Shown piece by piece: positions 16,273 to 25,934 of a stretch of DNA of 64,000 bases (its first letter is position 1; every line of letters starts with the position of its first letter). The DNA comes from DATFVJ01 sp963820395 (GTDB lineage: Bacteria; Actinomycetota; Actinomycetes; Streptosporangiales; Streptosporangiaceae): positions 62,001-126,000 of the forward strand of contig CAWGAE010000012.1 of assembly GCA_963820395.1 (NCBI GenBank), written 5' to 3'. The notes under the pieces were generated by a model. It saw only the letters and a program-made list of their open reading frames with translations. It ran no database searches and had not been told where the DNA came from. The position numbers and the translations under genes were made by a program.

Positions 16273-18642
16273 CTACCGGTTAGGCCGCTCGAGCCGCGGC
16301 GCCGGCTCCCGGCCTGGCGGCTGGGACGGCCGTTTCCCGACTCCCTCGGTTGGCAGCGGCGGGATGGGGTGGGTCTGCGGCTCGCCGACCTTCAGGGCAA
16401 TCCGCTTGCCGTGGTGGGAGGTCTCCAGCGGCGGACCGTCGCCGGACATCGTGTAGGTGGCAGTGTTGCCGGAGACGTCGACCATCAGCCGCCGGCCGCG
16501 CAGGCAGATCCGGAACGCCAGCCGGGTCAGCTGAGGCGGCAGCCGCGGCGCGAAGGCCGCGCCGCCGCATCGGCGCATGCCGCCGAACCCGCCCACCAGC
16601 GCAATCCAGGCTCCGGCCAGGGAGGCGATGTGCAGCCCGTCGCGAGTGTTGTGCTCCAGGTCGGCCAGGTCCATCAGCGCCGCCTCGCCCAGGTAGTCGT
16701 AGGCGAGGGTGAGGTGCCCGGTCTCGGCGGCGATTACTGCCTGGGTGCACGCCGACAGCGAGGAGTCCCGCACCGTGATCGGTTCGTAGTAGGCAAAGTT
16801 CCGGGCCTTCTGCTCGGCGGTGAACGCATCCGGGCGCACCAGCATGGCCAGCACCAGGTCGGCCTGCTTCACCACCTGCTTGCCGTACAGGTCGAGGTAG
16901 GGGAAGTGGCGCAGCAGCGGGTACTGATCGGCGCTGGTGGCGGCGAAGTCCCAGGCCTGGTGCTTGGTGAACCCCTCGTCCTGGGGGTGCACGCCGAGCT
17001 TGTCATCGTAGGGCACGACCATCGCCTTGGCCGCGGTGCGCCAGCTGGCTACCTCCTCGGCCGACACCCCGAGCCCGGTGGCACGCTCGGGGTACCGGCC
17101 GACAGCGTCCGCGGCGTCGTTCAGGTTCTGCTGGGCCATCAGGTTGGTGTAGACGTTGTTGTCCCCGAGCGCGCTGTACTCGTCGGGCCCGGTCACCCCG
17201 TCGATGCGGAACTTCCCCTCGGTGTCGTGGTGCCCGAGCGAGCGCCAGAGCCGGGCGGTGTGCACCAGCAGGTCGACGCCGACTGCGCCGTCGAACGCCG
17301 TGTCCCCGGTCGCGGCGACATACCGGGTCACCGCGTCGGCAATGTCGGCGTTGATGTGGAACGCGGCCGTGCCGGCCGGCCAGTAGCCAGAACACTCCGC
17401 GCCGGCGATCGTGCGCCACGGGAACGCCGCTCCGGCCTTCCCGAGCTGGCGGGCCCGGTCGATCGCCATCGGCAGCGTGGAATGCCGCCAGCGCAGCGCG
17501 TGCGCCGCGGCCTCGGGGATCGTGAGGTCCAGCACGGTGAGCACGTAGCTTTCGGTGTCCCAGAACGCGTGCCCGTCGTAGCCGCTGCCGGTCAGGCCCT
17601 TCGCCGGGATCGCCCGGTCCTCGGCGCGGGCGCCGGCCTGCATCACGTGGAACAGCGCGAACCGAACCGCCTGCTGGATCTCCGGGTCGCCATCCAGCTC
17701 CACGTCGGCCCGGCTCCAGAAGTCGTCCAGGTAGGCACGCTGCTCGGCGAGCAGGCCGTCCCAGCCAGCCTGCATGGCGGTGTCGAGGGCGCCGTCGACC
17801 TGGGCCCGCATGGCCGGCCGCGACCGTTTCGCCGACCAGCCGAAGGCGACGAACTTCACCAGGTGCAGCCGCTCGCCCGGCTGCAGCGTCGCCGCGATCG
17901 TCAGCCGGGCCATGTCGGGACGGCTTTCGGTCCGCTGGCGGGTGCTCCCCGGGCAGGAGACCTCGTGCTCCATCGCCACCGCCACCCGGATCCCGCTGTG
18001 GGCGGTGCGGTGGATCATGCCGGCTTTGCCTTGCGCAGCCGCGTGCTCCTCGGGCCGCAGCGGCGCCTCCAGCACGGCCGATGCCCGCGGGTCGCCGTCG
18101 GTGGACGGCAGCTGCTCGTTGGTGACCAGCTCGGACTGCACCACTAGGTGGGCCGGGCCGTCGAGCGGCTCGACGGTGTAGCTGATCGCGGCGACAGCGC
18201 GCTGGGTCAGCGAGACCAGCCGGACCGAGCTAACCCGCACCGTCCGGCCGGCCGGCGAAGCCCACTCGGCGGTCCGGCTCAGCGTCCCGGCCCGGAAGTC
18301 CAGCAGCCTCTCGTGCGACTGCAGCTGCCCGTAGCGGAGGTCAAACGGCTCGTCGTCGACGAGCAGCCGGATCAGCTTGCCGTTGGTGACATTGATCACG
18401 GTCTGCCCGGACTCGGGGAAGCCGTAGCCCGCCTCCGCGTACGGCAGCGGCCGTACCTCGTACACGCCGTTCAGGTAAGAGCCGGGCAGCGCGTGCGGTT
18501 CCCCCTCGTCCAGGTTCGCCCGCCAGCCGAGGTGCCCGTTCGAGAGCGCGAATACCGACTCGGTCTGGGCCAGGACGTCCAGATCGAGGCCGCGCTCGCG
18601 CAGGCGCCACGGCTCGATCGGGAACGCCGGATGCTGGATCAC
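16273..18642 (-). CDS. Glycoside hydrolase family 65 phosphorylase (kojibiose/trehalose/maltose type)
   Basis: About 789 residues, the normal length for GH65. These cytoplasmic enzymes split an alpha-glucosyl disaccharide with phosphate to beta-glucose 1-phosphate. Landmarks: an N-terminal beta-sandwich with SVFALSNGHLGWRANLDEG and LPGSYLNGVYE; the (alpha/alpha)6 barrel with GYDGHAFWDTESYVLT; the general-acid Glu near residue 487 in DGVTGPDEYSALGDNNVYTN; and the phosphate-binding segment DGLHIASLAGAW. The start is GTG 18642 with GGAG 9 bases upstream; its first bases overlap the stop of the degenerate HAD gene (GTGA), so they were translationally coupled. The frame runs further upstream only because the pseudogene happens to stay open. 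Which disaccharide it uses cannot be read from sequence alone. Confidence 0.9.
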   Translation of the reverse strand: MIQHPAFPIEPWRLRERGLDLDVLAQTESVFALSNGHLGWRANLDEGEPHALPGSYLNGVYEVRPLPYAEAGYGFPESGQTVINVTNGKLIRLLVDDEPFDLRYGQLQSHERLLDFRAGTLSRTAEWASPAGRTVRVSSVRLVSLTQRAVAAISYTVEPLDGPAHLVVQSELVTNEQLPSTDGDPRASAVLEAPLRPEEHAAAQGKAGMIHRTAHSGIRVAVAMEHEVSCPGSTRQRTESRPDMARLTIAATLQPGERLHLVKFVAFGWSAKRSRPAMRAQVDGALDTAMQAGWDGLLAEQRAYLDDFWSRADVELDGDPEIQQAVRFALFHVMQAGARAEDRAIPAKGLTGSGYDGHAFWDTESYVLTVLDLTIPEAAAHALRWRHSTLPMAIDRARQLGKAGAAFPWRTIAGAECSGYWPAGTAAFHINADIADAVTRYVAATGDTAFDGAVGVDLLVHTARLWRSLGHHDTEGKFRIDGVTGPDEYSALGDNNVYTNLMAQQNLNDAADAVGRYPERATGLGVSAEEVASWRTAAKAMVVPYDDKLGVHPQDEGFTKHQAWDFAATSADQYPLLRHFPYLDLYGKQVVKQADLVLAMLVRPDAFTAEQKARNFAYYEPITVRDSSLSACTQAVIAAETGHLTLAYDYLGEAALMDLADLEHNTRDGLHIASLAGAWIALVGGFGGMRRCGGAAFAPRLPPQLTRLAFRICLRGRRLMVDVSGNTATYTMSGDGPPLETSHHGKRIALKVGEPQTHPIPPLPTEGVGKRPSQPPGREPAPRLERPNR

Positions 18643-19219
18643 GGCTGCTCCAGCAGTTCGGCCAGGTCGCGCACTACGACATCCCCCCGGACGCGCGTAG
18701 CTCGCCGGCCTGCCCGACCCGGACCACCCCGACGACCCAGCCGAACCGGCCCGCCCGCAGGTCACGCCGGTCGGCACCGCCGCGCAGTTCGCGCTGGGCG
18801 ATACCACCGCCTGGGCCAGCCCCGCGTCCCTGACAACCGTCACGTAGGTGACCGATCCCGAAAACCCTCGCTCCGCCCTCCCCTAACTTGCGCAGCACGA
18901 ACGGGTTCTTCCGGTTCCCCGGCCCGTGCACGGTCTCCGCGTCCGCCGGGTCGTCATCGCTGCCCTCCGGCAGCTCAATCCCCCGCGAGGCCCGGAACGA
19001 CCTGGTCCCGTCGGCGCGCGGCTCGCCATCGACGTACCGCCTGTCGTCGGTCCTCAGATCAAACGGAACGAATGCCCAGCCGCTGGCCTCCTCCGCCCGC
19101 AGCCGAAGGTACTCGTCGAACATCTCCTTCCAGGCCGCCGCGTGCGCTGCCGCAGTCTGGGTCAGCGTGGCGTACAGGTCGAACAGGCACACCCGGATCT
19201 GGTCAGGTAGCCCAAGCAC
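18640..19219 (-). pseudogene. Beta-phosphoglucomutase-like HAD phosphatase, degenerate
   Basis: Starting at ATG 19219 the frame gives LPDQIRVCLFDLYATLTQTAAAHAAAWKEMF, then GIELPEGSDDDPADAETVHGPGNRKN, clearly the N-terminal cap region of beta-PGM. The catalytic motif DxD-G-V-L-T has become FDLYATLT, so the second Asp is lost. After about residue 115 the homology jumps frames: VSPSANCAAV is in the phosphorylase frame, GRFGWVVGVVRVGQAGEL in a second, and DVVVRDLAELLEQP before the stop in a third. About 60 residues of the core are missing. It would have converted the beta-glucose 1-phosphate made by the adjoining GH65 enzyme. Confidence 0.8.
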
Positions 19220-19539
19220 ACCTTCAGTCTAGGCCGACAGCAGTTTGAATTCCGTTAACAGGGAGGGTACAGAAGGTTAATGTCCGGCAGCAACGGTCAT
19301 GCGAGGCCCGCGCCGCTGAAACCACCACCGTACCCATTGCCTGTTTGACCGGATTGAGCAGCGCTAGCAAAATCCTTATTTCTGTCCGGCCACAAACACG
19401 GACGATAGAGTGTCATGCAGAGGAACAATTGGCATTGCGATGGCCGAGTGAGGGCGTCCATTCAGGGGTGCGGGTTGAGGTGTGAGGATGGCGCTGGAGG
19501 TACGTCTTTGGACGCTGTCGGCCAGTTGGTGGCCGCTGG
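19220..19539. other. Likely promoter region of the GH65 unit; no gene seen
   Basis: The 300 bases upstream of the HAD remnant are less GC-rich (for example around 19240-19290 and 19360-19420) and would contain its promoter. I see no coding sequence. Confidence 0.35.
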
Positions 19540-19870
19540 GATGTGCCCGAGTGCAATGCCGGAGGCGACAGCTTCCAGGCAGCCGCGGTTACCGCATCCG
19601 CACACCGGCCCGTCAGGTGCCACGGTGATATGGCCGAACTCAGCGCCGATATCCCGTCGAGGTCTGAGCCCCGGTACGGCTGATCGTCGAGGATGAGCCG
19701 CCGCCAATGCCGGTCCCCACGATGACCACGAGCACGTTGCGTCGGCCCGCACCCGCCCCATGGCAAGCCACCACCCAGGCGGCTCCGTTGGCGTCGTTAT
19801 CGACCACGGACGGCAACCCGGGGCCTGGGCGGCCGCTGCCGGGTGGGATCGGCTTATTGGGCGGCCATGG
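19540..19870 (-). pseudogene. ROK-family glucokinase fragment
   Basis: Three ROK motifs occur in order on the minus strand but in three different frames: LPSVVDNDANGAAW with VIVGTGIGGG, then LILDDQPYRG, then GAEFGHITVAPDGP followed by CGCGNRGCLEAVASG, the ROK zinc/substrate signature. The N-terminal ATPase part and the C-terminus are absent. It is a dead glucokinase-like gene next to the sugar phosphorylase. Confidence 0.75.
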
Positions 19871-19983
19871 CTTCGATCGCTTGGTCCTGAAAGCTGAAAG
19901 CGATTCAGAGCAGGCGGGTTTGGGTGCTACTTGCCGACGCTCTGTGTGACAGTAGTATGTGGTACGTAGTCCTACGCTTGCCG

Positions 19984-20628
19984 TCACCAGATCGCGACAA
20001 TGTCCGCCAGGTCCTCTGGCGGGTAGGTGATCCGGTGACGTACGCCGACGACTCCCACAACGTGCCGGATCGCACTGAACAGGTCACGGGCGATGGCATG
20101 GTCTTCCGGCTGGCCGGTGATCGTCACGATGCCACACGTCACGGTCAATTCGAATACCTTCGGGTCGAGCGCGAACTCCTCGGTGATGAGTTCCCATACG
20201 TCGTCGCGGATTTGGTCGTCTTGCCTGTCGAAGACGCTCAGGACGTCCACCCGACTGATTATACCGACCAGACGGCCGTCGTCTTCGACGACCGGTAGCC
20301 GCTTCACCCGACGGGTGTACATGATCTTAGCTGCCTCGGCCACGCTCGCATCCGGGCTGATCGTGATTGCGGGTGTGCTCATCAGCTGGGCTGCGGTCAC
20401 ACCGGCCGCCTTCACCTGTTCCGCGCCGCTTAGCGTTAACTCCGGCCCAATCTCCTTGAGCAGCAGGTCCGCCTCGGACACCACCCCGATGACCCGATGG
20501 GCCGAATCCAGCACTGGAAAGGCACTCACACCGTAGGGACGCATGGCGGTCAGGATGTCCTTGAACCAGGCCGTTTCCCGGACACCAATGACACACCGGG
20601 TCATCACGTCCTTGACGCTGTTGTTCAT
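19984..20628 (-). CDS. CBS-pair and BON domain protein
   Basis: About 214 residues from ATG 20628. Two CBS repeats (VKDVMTRCVIGVRETAWFKDILTAM and LMSTPAITISPDASVAEAAKIMYTRRVKRLPVVEDDGRLVGIISRVDVL) form one Bateman module, followed by a BON domain (KVFELTVTCGIVTITGQPEDHAIARDLFSAIRHVVGVVGV). Bateman modules sense adenine nucleotides; BON is a phospholipid- or protein-binding fold. CBS-BON proteins are common in hypoxia/stress clusters of actinobacteria. The frame is open 43 codons further upstream, but that part has no homology. Confidence 0.9.
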   Translation of the reverse strand: MNNSVKDVMTRCVIGVRETAWFKDILTAMRPYGVSAFPVLDSAHRVIGVVSEADLLLKEIGPELTLSGAEQVKAAGVTAAQLMSTPAITISPDASVAEAAKIMYTRRVKRLPVVEDDGRLVGIISRVDVLSVFDRQDDQIRDDVWELITEEFALDPKVFELTVTCGIVTITGQPEDHAIARDLFSAIRHVVGVVGVRHRITYPPEDLADIVAIW

Positions 20629-20914
20629 GATCACCGGCCCTCTGTTCGGCGCTATCCGTGAGGCAGGGTACCCGGCTTGCCGGGGTGGATGGCAACCCAG
20701 TTCCGCGCGGCGTTCTGGATCCTGAGCTGGTTCATAGATTGTTTGCTCTATGGTCATGCATTGTTTGGCCTAAAGGCGGTGATCAGTTGGTCGTTGACCT
20801 CCGCCAATGACGTCAGGCGATCTTCATTGGGCCACATGTGGACTACAACGTGTTAGTCTTGATGGCAAAGTGTTAACAGAGTTTCGTCGGCTCTTCCCCC
20901 GTAGCTATTGGCCG

Positions 20915-21320
20915 ACGGGACGAACCGGGAGGCACTGGGCCGGTCCGCGGCGGGCTGACCACCAAGGTCCACCTGTTCGCTGACCGGCGGTGCCGCCCGG
21001 TCACCCGGATCCTGAGCCCAGGGCCAGCACGGCGACTGACCGCGGTTCATCCCACTGCTGGAGCAGGTCCTTGAGCGCGGAATTCGCTCGTTCGTTCCTC
21101 CGGCGCTCAGCCCGTGAGTTCTTGGGCACGCTGCGGTGTGGGGGTGGCGTTCCCGGTTGCGCCGCGGTATCTCCGTGATGGACCAGCCAAGATCAGCGAA
21201 CGGCAGGGCCCATTCGAACACCCGTCGGCACCGCGGGCGATCGCGTAGAAGATGGCCGGATCTTTCGCGCTAGCGCGGACGAGAAGCGCAACTGCTATCG
21301 CCATCCGGTCATAGCGCCGC
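20915..21320 (+). pseudogene. IS5-family transposase remnant
   Basis: The plus strand reads VRGGLTTKVHLFADRRCRPVTRIL, matching the GGLTTKIHL-ADG-CRP core of IS5-group transposases; after a frame jump FIPLLEQVLERG follows, and at about 21249-21310 DGRIFRASADEKRNCYRHPVI recalls the motif around the third catalytic residue. Stops and frame changes show it is dead; the ends of the element are not visible. Confidence 0.6.
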
Positions 21321-22895
21321 GCCTACTGGCTTGCGCATCACGAACTGGTCGAGGGCGGAGTAGACGGTTGATCCGGCCGCCGCGCCGTGGTGGGTGACCG
21401 TGATCGACGTGGTACCGCCGCGCTCCACCGGGACGAAGTCGAATGAGGCGAACCCGTACGGGGTCTGCAGGTCCCGATACGCCGACCAGGGCGCAGGCTC
21501 GCTCGTCGTGACGCTCGGGTGCTGGCTGTGCGGGCTGCCGGGTCCGACGCGAGTGATCAGGACCCCGTCGTGCGGCATATCGAAGTCGCCCGGTGGCGTG
21601 GGCGTCGCGCCGCCACCACCGATGATCACGTGAACGGTGCCGTCCCTGGTGTCGATCTCCGCCGGGTTGGTGCCCTGAGGCGCCGGGGTGAGCAGCTCGC
21701 TGCCGGAAAGAATGCCACGGACCGGGAAGGTGCGCTCGAAGTGGTGCTCGTGGCCGGCGACGACCAAGTCCACGCCGTAGGCATCGAACAGCGGCAGCCA
21801 TTGTTGCCTGATCCCGAGGTCCGCCCCGTTGAAGTGCGCTGATGACATCGCCACCTGGTGCATGCAAACGACGACCCAGTCGATGTCCGGCGACCGCCGC
21901 GCCTCCGCGAGCTCAGTCTCCAGCCAGGCGCGCTGCTGGCCGTGGCTGTACCCGGTGATGTAGGGGTTGAGCCCGGTCGCCTGGTAGCCGGGCACATGGT
22001 CGCGCCGGTATGCGCTGAACCCGCCGTCCTGAAGGCACACGTCGTCGTTGTTGATGGAGATCACGCGGATTGGCCCTACCGTGAACGAGTACCAGTTGCC
22101 GCGGAAATCGGCCAAGCCGTTGCCGGGCAGCTCGAACCTCGTCTGGTAGGAAAGATATCCGTGCGGCCCGTTGCCGACCTCATTCTCGTGATTGCCGGCA
22201 GCGGGCATCCATGGCCGGTTCCTCGCCGAGCGCATGTCATTCGCGAAGAACGCGGACCAGGTCGCGACCGGCACGTCACTGATGTTCGCGTAGCACAGGT
22301 CGCCGTTCAACAGATGGAACAGCGGATCGAGCGCTTCGACCGCGTCGACGATGTGCCGGGCGTTCGCGGTTGCCGGGCCAAGGCCCAAGCCGACTGGCGC
22401 GGGAATCGACTGGTCGCCGAAGCTGGTGAAGCGGAAACCCCTTGACCGGCCCCGCGGCGCGGTGCGGAAGCTCCCCGGCACCGGCGCTGCTCCGTCGTGG
22501 AGCACTTCATAGGCGAATGCGGTATCTGGCTCGAGGCGGTCAATCCGGGCGTGATAGGTCCAGACCGTCTCGTCGGTCATGGCATCGGTGTAGATGCGCT
22601 CCTCCGCCGGAACCACGGTGCCGAACGAACGATCCGCGCGGCCCAGCCGCAGCCGGGGCCGGGAGACCGCTGCCGCAGCCGCCCAGGACACGGCGACCTG
22701 CGCCGAAGCGTCCGCGCCGAACTGCACATGCACCTGCTCGGGCAGCGGCGCGCCCGCTGCGTCTGCCCTGCGGACCAGCGACGGTGCACGGCGATGGCCA
22801 CCCAGCAGCGGCGCCGTCGCGGCAACGCCGCCCGTGATCAGAACCTGCCGACGGGACACCTCCGGTCCGTAACTCATTCCGCTCCCCGGGATCAT
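21309..22895 (-). CDS. Secreted metallophosphatase, purple-acid-phosphatase type
   Basis: A 528-residue protein beginning MIPGSGMSYGPEVSRRQVLITGGVAATAPLLGG; SRRQVL plus the hydrophobic stretch is a twin-arginine signal, so it is exported folded. It has a fibronectin-like N-terminal domain (VHVQFGADASAQVAVSW) and a calcineurin-like domain with all metal motifs in order: SFGDQ, NGDLCYAN, AAGNHENEVG, VVCMHQVAMSS and VVAGHEHHFERTFP. It would hydrolyse phosphate esters outside the cell. ATG 22895 or ATG 22877 may be the start. The end overlaps the IS remnant by a few bases. It stands alone on its strand. Confidence 0.9.
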   Translation of the reverse strand: MIPGSGMSYGPEVSRRQVLITGGVAATAPLLGGHRRAPSLVRRADAAGAPLPEQVHVQFGADASAQVAVSWAAAAAVSRPRLRLGRADRSFGTVVPAEERIYTDAMTDETVWTYHARIDRLEPDTAFAYEVLHDGAAPVPGSFRTAPRGRSRGFRFTSFGDQSIPAPVGLGLGPATANARHIVDAVEALDPLFHLLNGDLCYANISDVPVATWSAFFANDMRSARNRPWMPAAGNHENEVGNGPHGYLSYQTRFELPGNGLADFRGNWYSFTVGPIRVISINNDDVCLQDGGFSAYRRDHVPGYQATGLNPYITGYSHGQQRAWLETELAEARRSPDIDWVVVCMHQVAMSSAHFNGADLGIRQQWLPLFDAYGVDLVVAGHEHHFERTFPVRGILSGSELLTPAPQGTNPAEIDTRDGTVHVIIGGGGATPTPPGDFDMPHDGVLITRVGPGSPHSQHPSVTTSEPAPWSAYRDLQTPYGFASFDFVPVERGGTTSITVTHHGAAAGSTVYSALDQFVMRKPVGAAL

Positions 22896-23192
22896 CGCGC
22901 GAGTAGCCTAGCCATTACCAGCACCATCGTCATGCGCCCGGGGTTCATCGAGGGTTAACGCGGCACATCCGCCTCGTGAAGCCTGGCGATCTCGACATGC
23001 CCCCGCTTCGGTGCGGTCCAGGCCAGTAGCGCCGGACTCATTGGCCGTGTTTGCCGACCTGTCGCTCGCCAGGGACAAACGTGTGAGTGCCGGGAATCGT
23101 GTCACCCGCACCTGACCTGGGATTGCTGCACCCGTACTGATCTGGGGCGAACGGCAGCGGGGCCAACCGCGACTCCGGCACGATCAGCTCTC

Positions 23193-23395
23193 GTGACCTT
23201 CCGCCTGCTTTATCTGATCTTCGTGCGGCTGTGCGACTGGCTGGCCCGGCTGCCGTGTTCCGACAACGTCAAGAACACCGAGATCCTGGTGCTGCGCCAC
23301 CAGACCGGACTTCCGCAGATGATGGGCACACGATGTGACGAGGTCTTCCTGGTCGCCGCCGACAGTTCCGTTCACAGGGCGCCGTCGAAGTGATC
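23193..23395 (+). pseudogene. Integrase-type transposase N-terminal fragment
   Basis: From GTG 23193 the frame reads TFRLLYLIFVRLCDWLARL then NTEILVLRHQ, the standard N-terminal start of a group of actinobacterial rve-type integrases. After LRHQ homology ends and a stop follows, so only about 40 codons of a roughly 350-codon gene remain. A comparable scrap with the next segment of such a protein lies at 38440-38740. Confidence 0.65.
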
Positions 23396-23642
23396 AGTCT
23401 GAGTCGAAGGAGAACAAGGTGGCCGTGAGTGACATTGATCACGTCCGGGCGCGTCAGGGGAGGGCACGGTGTCCTGACAGAGCCGGACACCCGGTTATGG
23501 CGCGCCGCAGGGCTCGCAGCCCGGCGCATCGTGCCTGGCGAGCACTTACCAAGAAGACCCCGCGCCCGCCAGCGCGCGAAAGATCACCGAACTTGGCCTC
23601 CGGGAGCAAACCGCCAGAGTGGCACCGTCGAGCCGGTGCCGC

Positions 23643-23882
23643 TCAGCGGCGTTTGCAGAGGTGTGTCGCTGCCGTCAAAGTGATAAGCCGCTCTGCTCCC
23701 GGTGCGTCGTCGCCGACCGGCGACACAGTGAGGATAAACCCACCCTGGCCCAGACGGACCGTCTTGACCAGCAATTCCTGCCCGGTACCAGAGAGCATGA
23801 TCACGTCACCGGCGTCAAGATCACCCGGCAGGACCTCATCCTCCACGGACGGGACGTTACGCTTAGCACAGCCCGATGTCAT
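23643..23882 (-). CDS. Small hypothetical protein
   Basis: A 79-residue frame from ATG 23882. The composition is protein-like: DEVLPGDLDAGDVIMLSGTGQELLVKTVRLGQGGFILTV suggests a small beta-barrel. No family recognised. It begins a few bases after the end of the decayed regulator fragment. It may itself be a leftover domain. Confidence 0.45.
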   Translation of the reverse strand: MTSGCAKRNVPSVEDEVLPGDLDAGDVIMLSGTGQELLVKTVRLGQGGFILTVSPVGDDAPGAERLITLTAATHLCKRR

Positions 23883-23883
23883 C

Positions 23884-24195
23884 GGCACGCCACGCGCAGC
23901 GTCTGCTGGCGTGGCACGCCGACGCGCGAGCCGCCAGCCAGCAGGGTGAACCGGTGATCCAGCCGGGCATCCAGCTCGATCACCGGCATCACCGCAGCCG
24001 GGCAGCGGCCAGCTCGATAGCCAAAGGAATGCCGTCCAGCCGCCGTCGGCAGATGCGGCCGATAACCGAGGCGGTCGGCTCATCCCAGGCGACCCGCACT
24101 CCCTCCTGGGCAGCGCGGCCGGTGAAGAGCCGCACGGCCTCGCTCTTCCCGATCGCGTCCTACATCCTCAGCCGCCACCTTCGAGGGCGTCCCAG
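23884..24195 (-). pseudogene. LuxR/AfsR-type NTPase regulator fragment
   Basis: The minus strand encodes SEAVRLFTGRAAQEGVRV, then a CRRRLDGIPLAIELAAARLR motif (the GLPLA-like NB-ARC signature), and after a frame change DARLDHRFTLLAGGSRVGVPRQQTL. These three pieces occur in this order in large ATP-dependent regulators. There is no N-terminal kinase motif and no DNA-binding domain, so it is a relic. Confidence 0.7.
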
Positions 24196-24199
24196 CTCC

Positions 24200-24587
24200 T
24201 AGTTCGATCTCAGATGGCCGAGGCTTGCTCCGCGAACTCGGTCGAGCGGGACAGCGGTCCCCAGCAAATGACCCGGCCGATATGTAGAGAAGATGGCGCA
24301 CCGCGACCCAGTACTTAGGAACGCGTGCCCTGGGTCTTAGCAGCCCAGCCCGCCAGCCGCCATGGCGGCATGTTCCTGACGTGCCTGCTCCGATGGCATG
24401 CGGCCTCCTATCCGGTGGTCATATGACAGATGCTGGCGCTAGAGCTGAGAGCAGACATTCAGCTGAACCGGACCCGGCCGCGATCGGCGCCGACGCGGAC
24501 GCCGCAACGCTGCCGACGCATGGAAACGGCAGGCTCTCCTGGTGTCGGGCCAGGTCAGCGGGAGCAGGTATCCCGCCGCCATTTGAT
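24200..24587. other. No gene recognised
   Basis: A 388-base stretch downstream of the DUF302 gene. Frames on the plus strand are open, but their codon composition looks random and no motif is visible. Confidence 0.35.
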
Positions 24588-24992
24588 TTACGAGCTGATG
24601 AGCGCGTCGGTGAGCGGATCGGTGCCGGCCAGCTTTGCGGCCAGGTCATCGCTGAGATGGTGGCGGGCGGCGAGCGCGGCCGGTGCATGGTAGGTGACGT
24701 TGGTCTGCCCGGCGTTGTCCCAGATCAGTACCTTGAGCGGCATGTCCAGGGCTGCCAGGGGCGAGGCCACCATCACCGGCGTGCCCGCGGCCGGACTGCC
24801 GAAGATCACCAGTGTGGTAGCCCGCAACTGAAGTCCGACCTGGCTCGCCTCGGCGCTCTGGTCGATCACGGCGAACAGTTTCATGCCCTTCGCGTCAACC
24901 AGGTCGGTCAGGCGCGAGACGGTGTCGGCAACCGATCGGGGGCTGAGCTTGGTGACGACGCCAGGCTCGGTCAAGGTGCTTTCTGTGGTCAT
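24588..24992 (-). CDS. DUF302 domain protein
   Basis: 134 residues from ATG 24992, with AAGGAG well placed upstream. The DUF302 pattern is clear: SPRSVADTVSRLTDLVDAKGMKLFAVIDQSAEA, LRATTLVIFGSPAAGTPVM, then APLAALDMPLKVLIWD and a C-terminal Tyr/His motif. The fold is known but no reaction has been established; it is typical of redox and stress loci. It lies 80 bases downstream of the DUF202 gene on the same strand, probably one operon. Confidence 0.88.
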   Translation of the reverse strand: MTTESTLTEPGVVTKLSPRSVADTVSRLTDLVDAKGMKLFAVIDQSAEASQVGLQLRATTLVIFGSPAAGTPVMVASPLAALDMPLKVLIWDNAGQTNVTYHAPAALAARHHLSDDLAAKLAGTDPLTDALISS

Positions 24993-25071
24993 TTGCTTGG
25001 TCTCCTTCGGACTGCTTGGCAGAACTTTGGCTTTGCGTGCCGGGCCTGTCGTTTGTTCCGGGAAGCATCCC

Positions 25072-25416
25072 TTAGGTGCCGATGGCGAGGTATGCCGCGA
25101 GGAGCACGCAAGCCAGGGCACAGCTGGCGGCCGCCGTGCCGGGGGGCCATCGTGATGGCACGGGTGCGCCTTGGGGAGGCTTTTCCTTGGTCAGTATGGT
25201 GTGGTACTGGGCGTAGCCGATCATGGTGAGCAGCAGTCCGACGAGGACCGTGAAGATCCCGAGGTAGCCAGCGATACGAATCAGGTCGGGGGTTCGTCCG
25301 AACTTGGCGACCACGAAGCCGAGCCCGGCGAACGAGAGCGCGGTCCGGATCCAGGCGAGCAGCGTGCGGTTGCTCGCCAGGAGATCTCGCGTCCGGGCAC
25401 TGTCGTCTGCGTTCAC
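25072..25416 (-). CDS. DUF202 small membrane protein
   Basis: 114 residues with the DUF202 signature LLASNRTLLAWIRTALSFAGLGFVVAKFG followed by three hydrophobic segments (about residues 25-40, 48-66 and 93-112). Proteins of this family are small inner-membrane proteins of unknown function. It starts at ATG 25416 and heads the pair with the DUF302 gene; the upstream region 25480-25550 is unusually AT-rich for this DNA and may hold the promoter. Confidence 0.87.
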   Translation of the reverse strand: MNADDSARTRDLLASNRTLLAWIRTALSFAGLGFVVAKFGRTPDLIRIAGYLGIFTVLVGLLLTMIGYAQYHTILTKEKPPQGAPVPSRWPPGTAAASCALACVLLAAYLAIGT

Positions 25417-25551
25417 TGGCTGTCCTTCGCCAGACTGCAGTGCGGTGCACGACCGCTCTTCGTCATACCTGAATTCTGCGTCTGAAGCTGACCGTCATGC
25501 ATCAGCCAAACCCTAGTGTTGATGCGCCTGAAATATGCGTATTAATTTAGT

Positions 25552-25920
25552 ATGATTACCGGTGTGGGACGTCATGCTGCCAGCCTGGCGCTGGCTGAGG
25601 AGGAGCGCGAGCAGCTTGCTGCCTGGTCGCGCGGGCCGGGCCGGCGTGCGGCGCGGGCGCAGATCGTGCTCGCGTGCGCCGAGCCGGGCGCGGTGAACGA
25701 GCGGGTCGCCGCCGAGCTGGGGGTGACCACGGTTACGGTGGGCAAGTGGCGGCGGCGGTTCGCGGAGGCCGGGCTGGCTGATGGTGAGCGCCCGGGGTGG
25801 CCGAAAGCCGGCATGACGCTGACCGATGACGAGCGTGATCAGCTCACCCGCTGGGCACGGCGGGCCAACAGCGCGCAGGCGCTGGCGCTGCGGTCGAAGA
25901 TCGTGCTGGCCTGCGCGAGA
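25552..25920 (+). pseudogene. Two fused IS630-type transposase N-termini (remnants)
   Basis: The frame starts with an IS630-family HTH (LALAEEEREQLAAWSRGPGRRAARAQIVLACAEPG, then RVAAELGVTTVTVGKWRRRFAEAGL). Instead of the catalytic domain, a second, different IS630 N-terminus begins at about residue 88 (MTLTDDERDQLTRWARRANSAQALALRSKIVLACA) and is cut off after 35 residues. Neither copy has a DDE domain. The second runs straight into the flavoprotein remnant. Confidence 0.7.
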
Positions 25921-25934
25921 ACATCGGCAAGCTG

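Noticed and set aside
16369..19248. 592- and 366-codon plus-strand frames opposite the GH65 gene
   Set aside because: They are shadows of the phosphorylase and HAD sequences, with Val/Gly/Arg-rich products and no motif.
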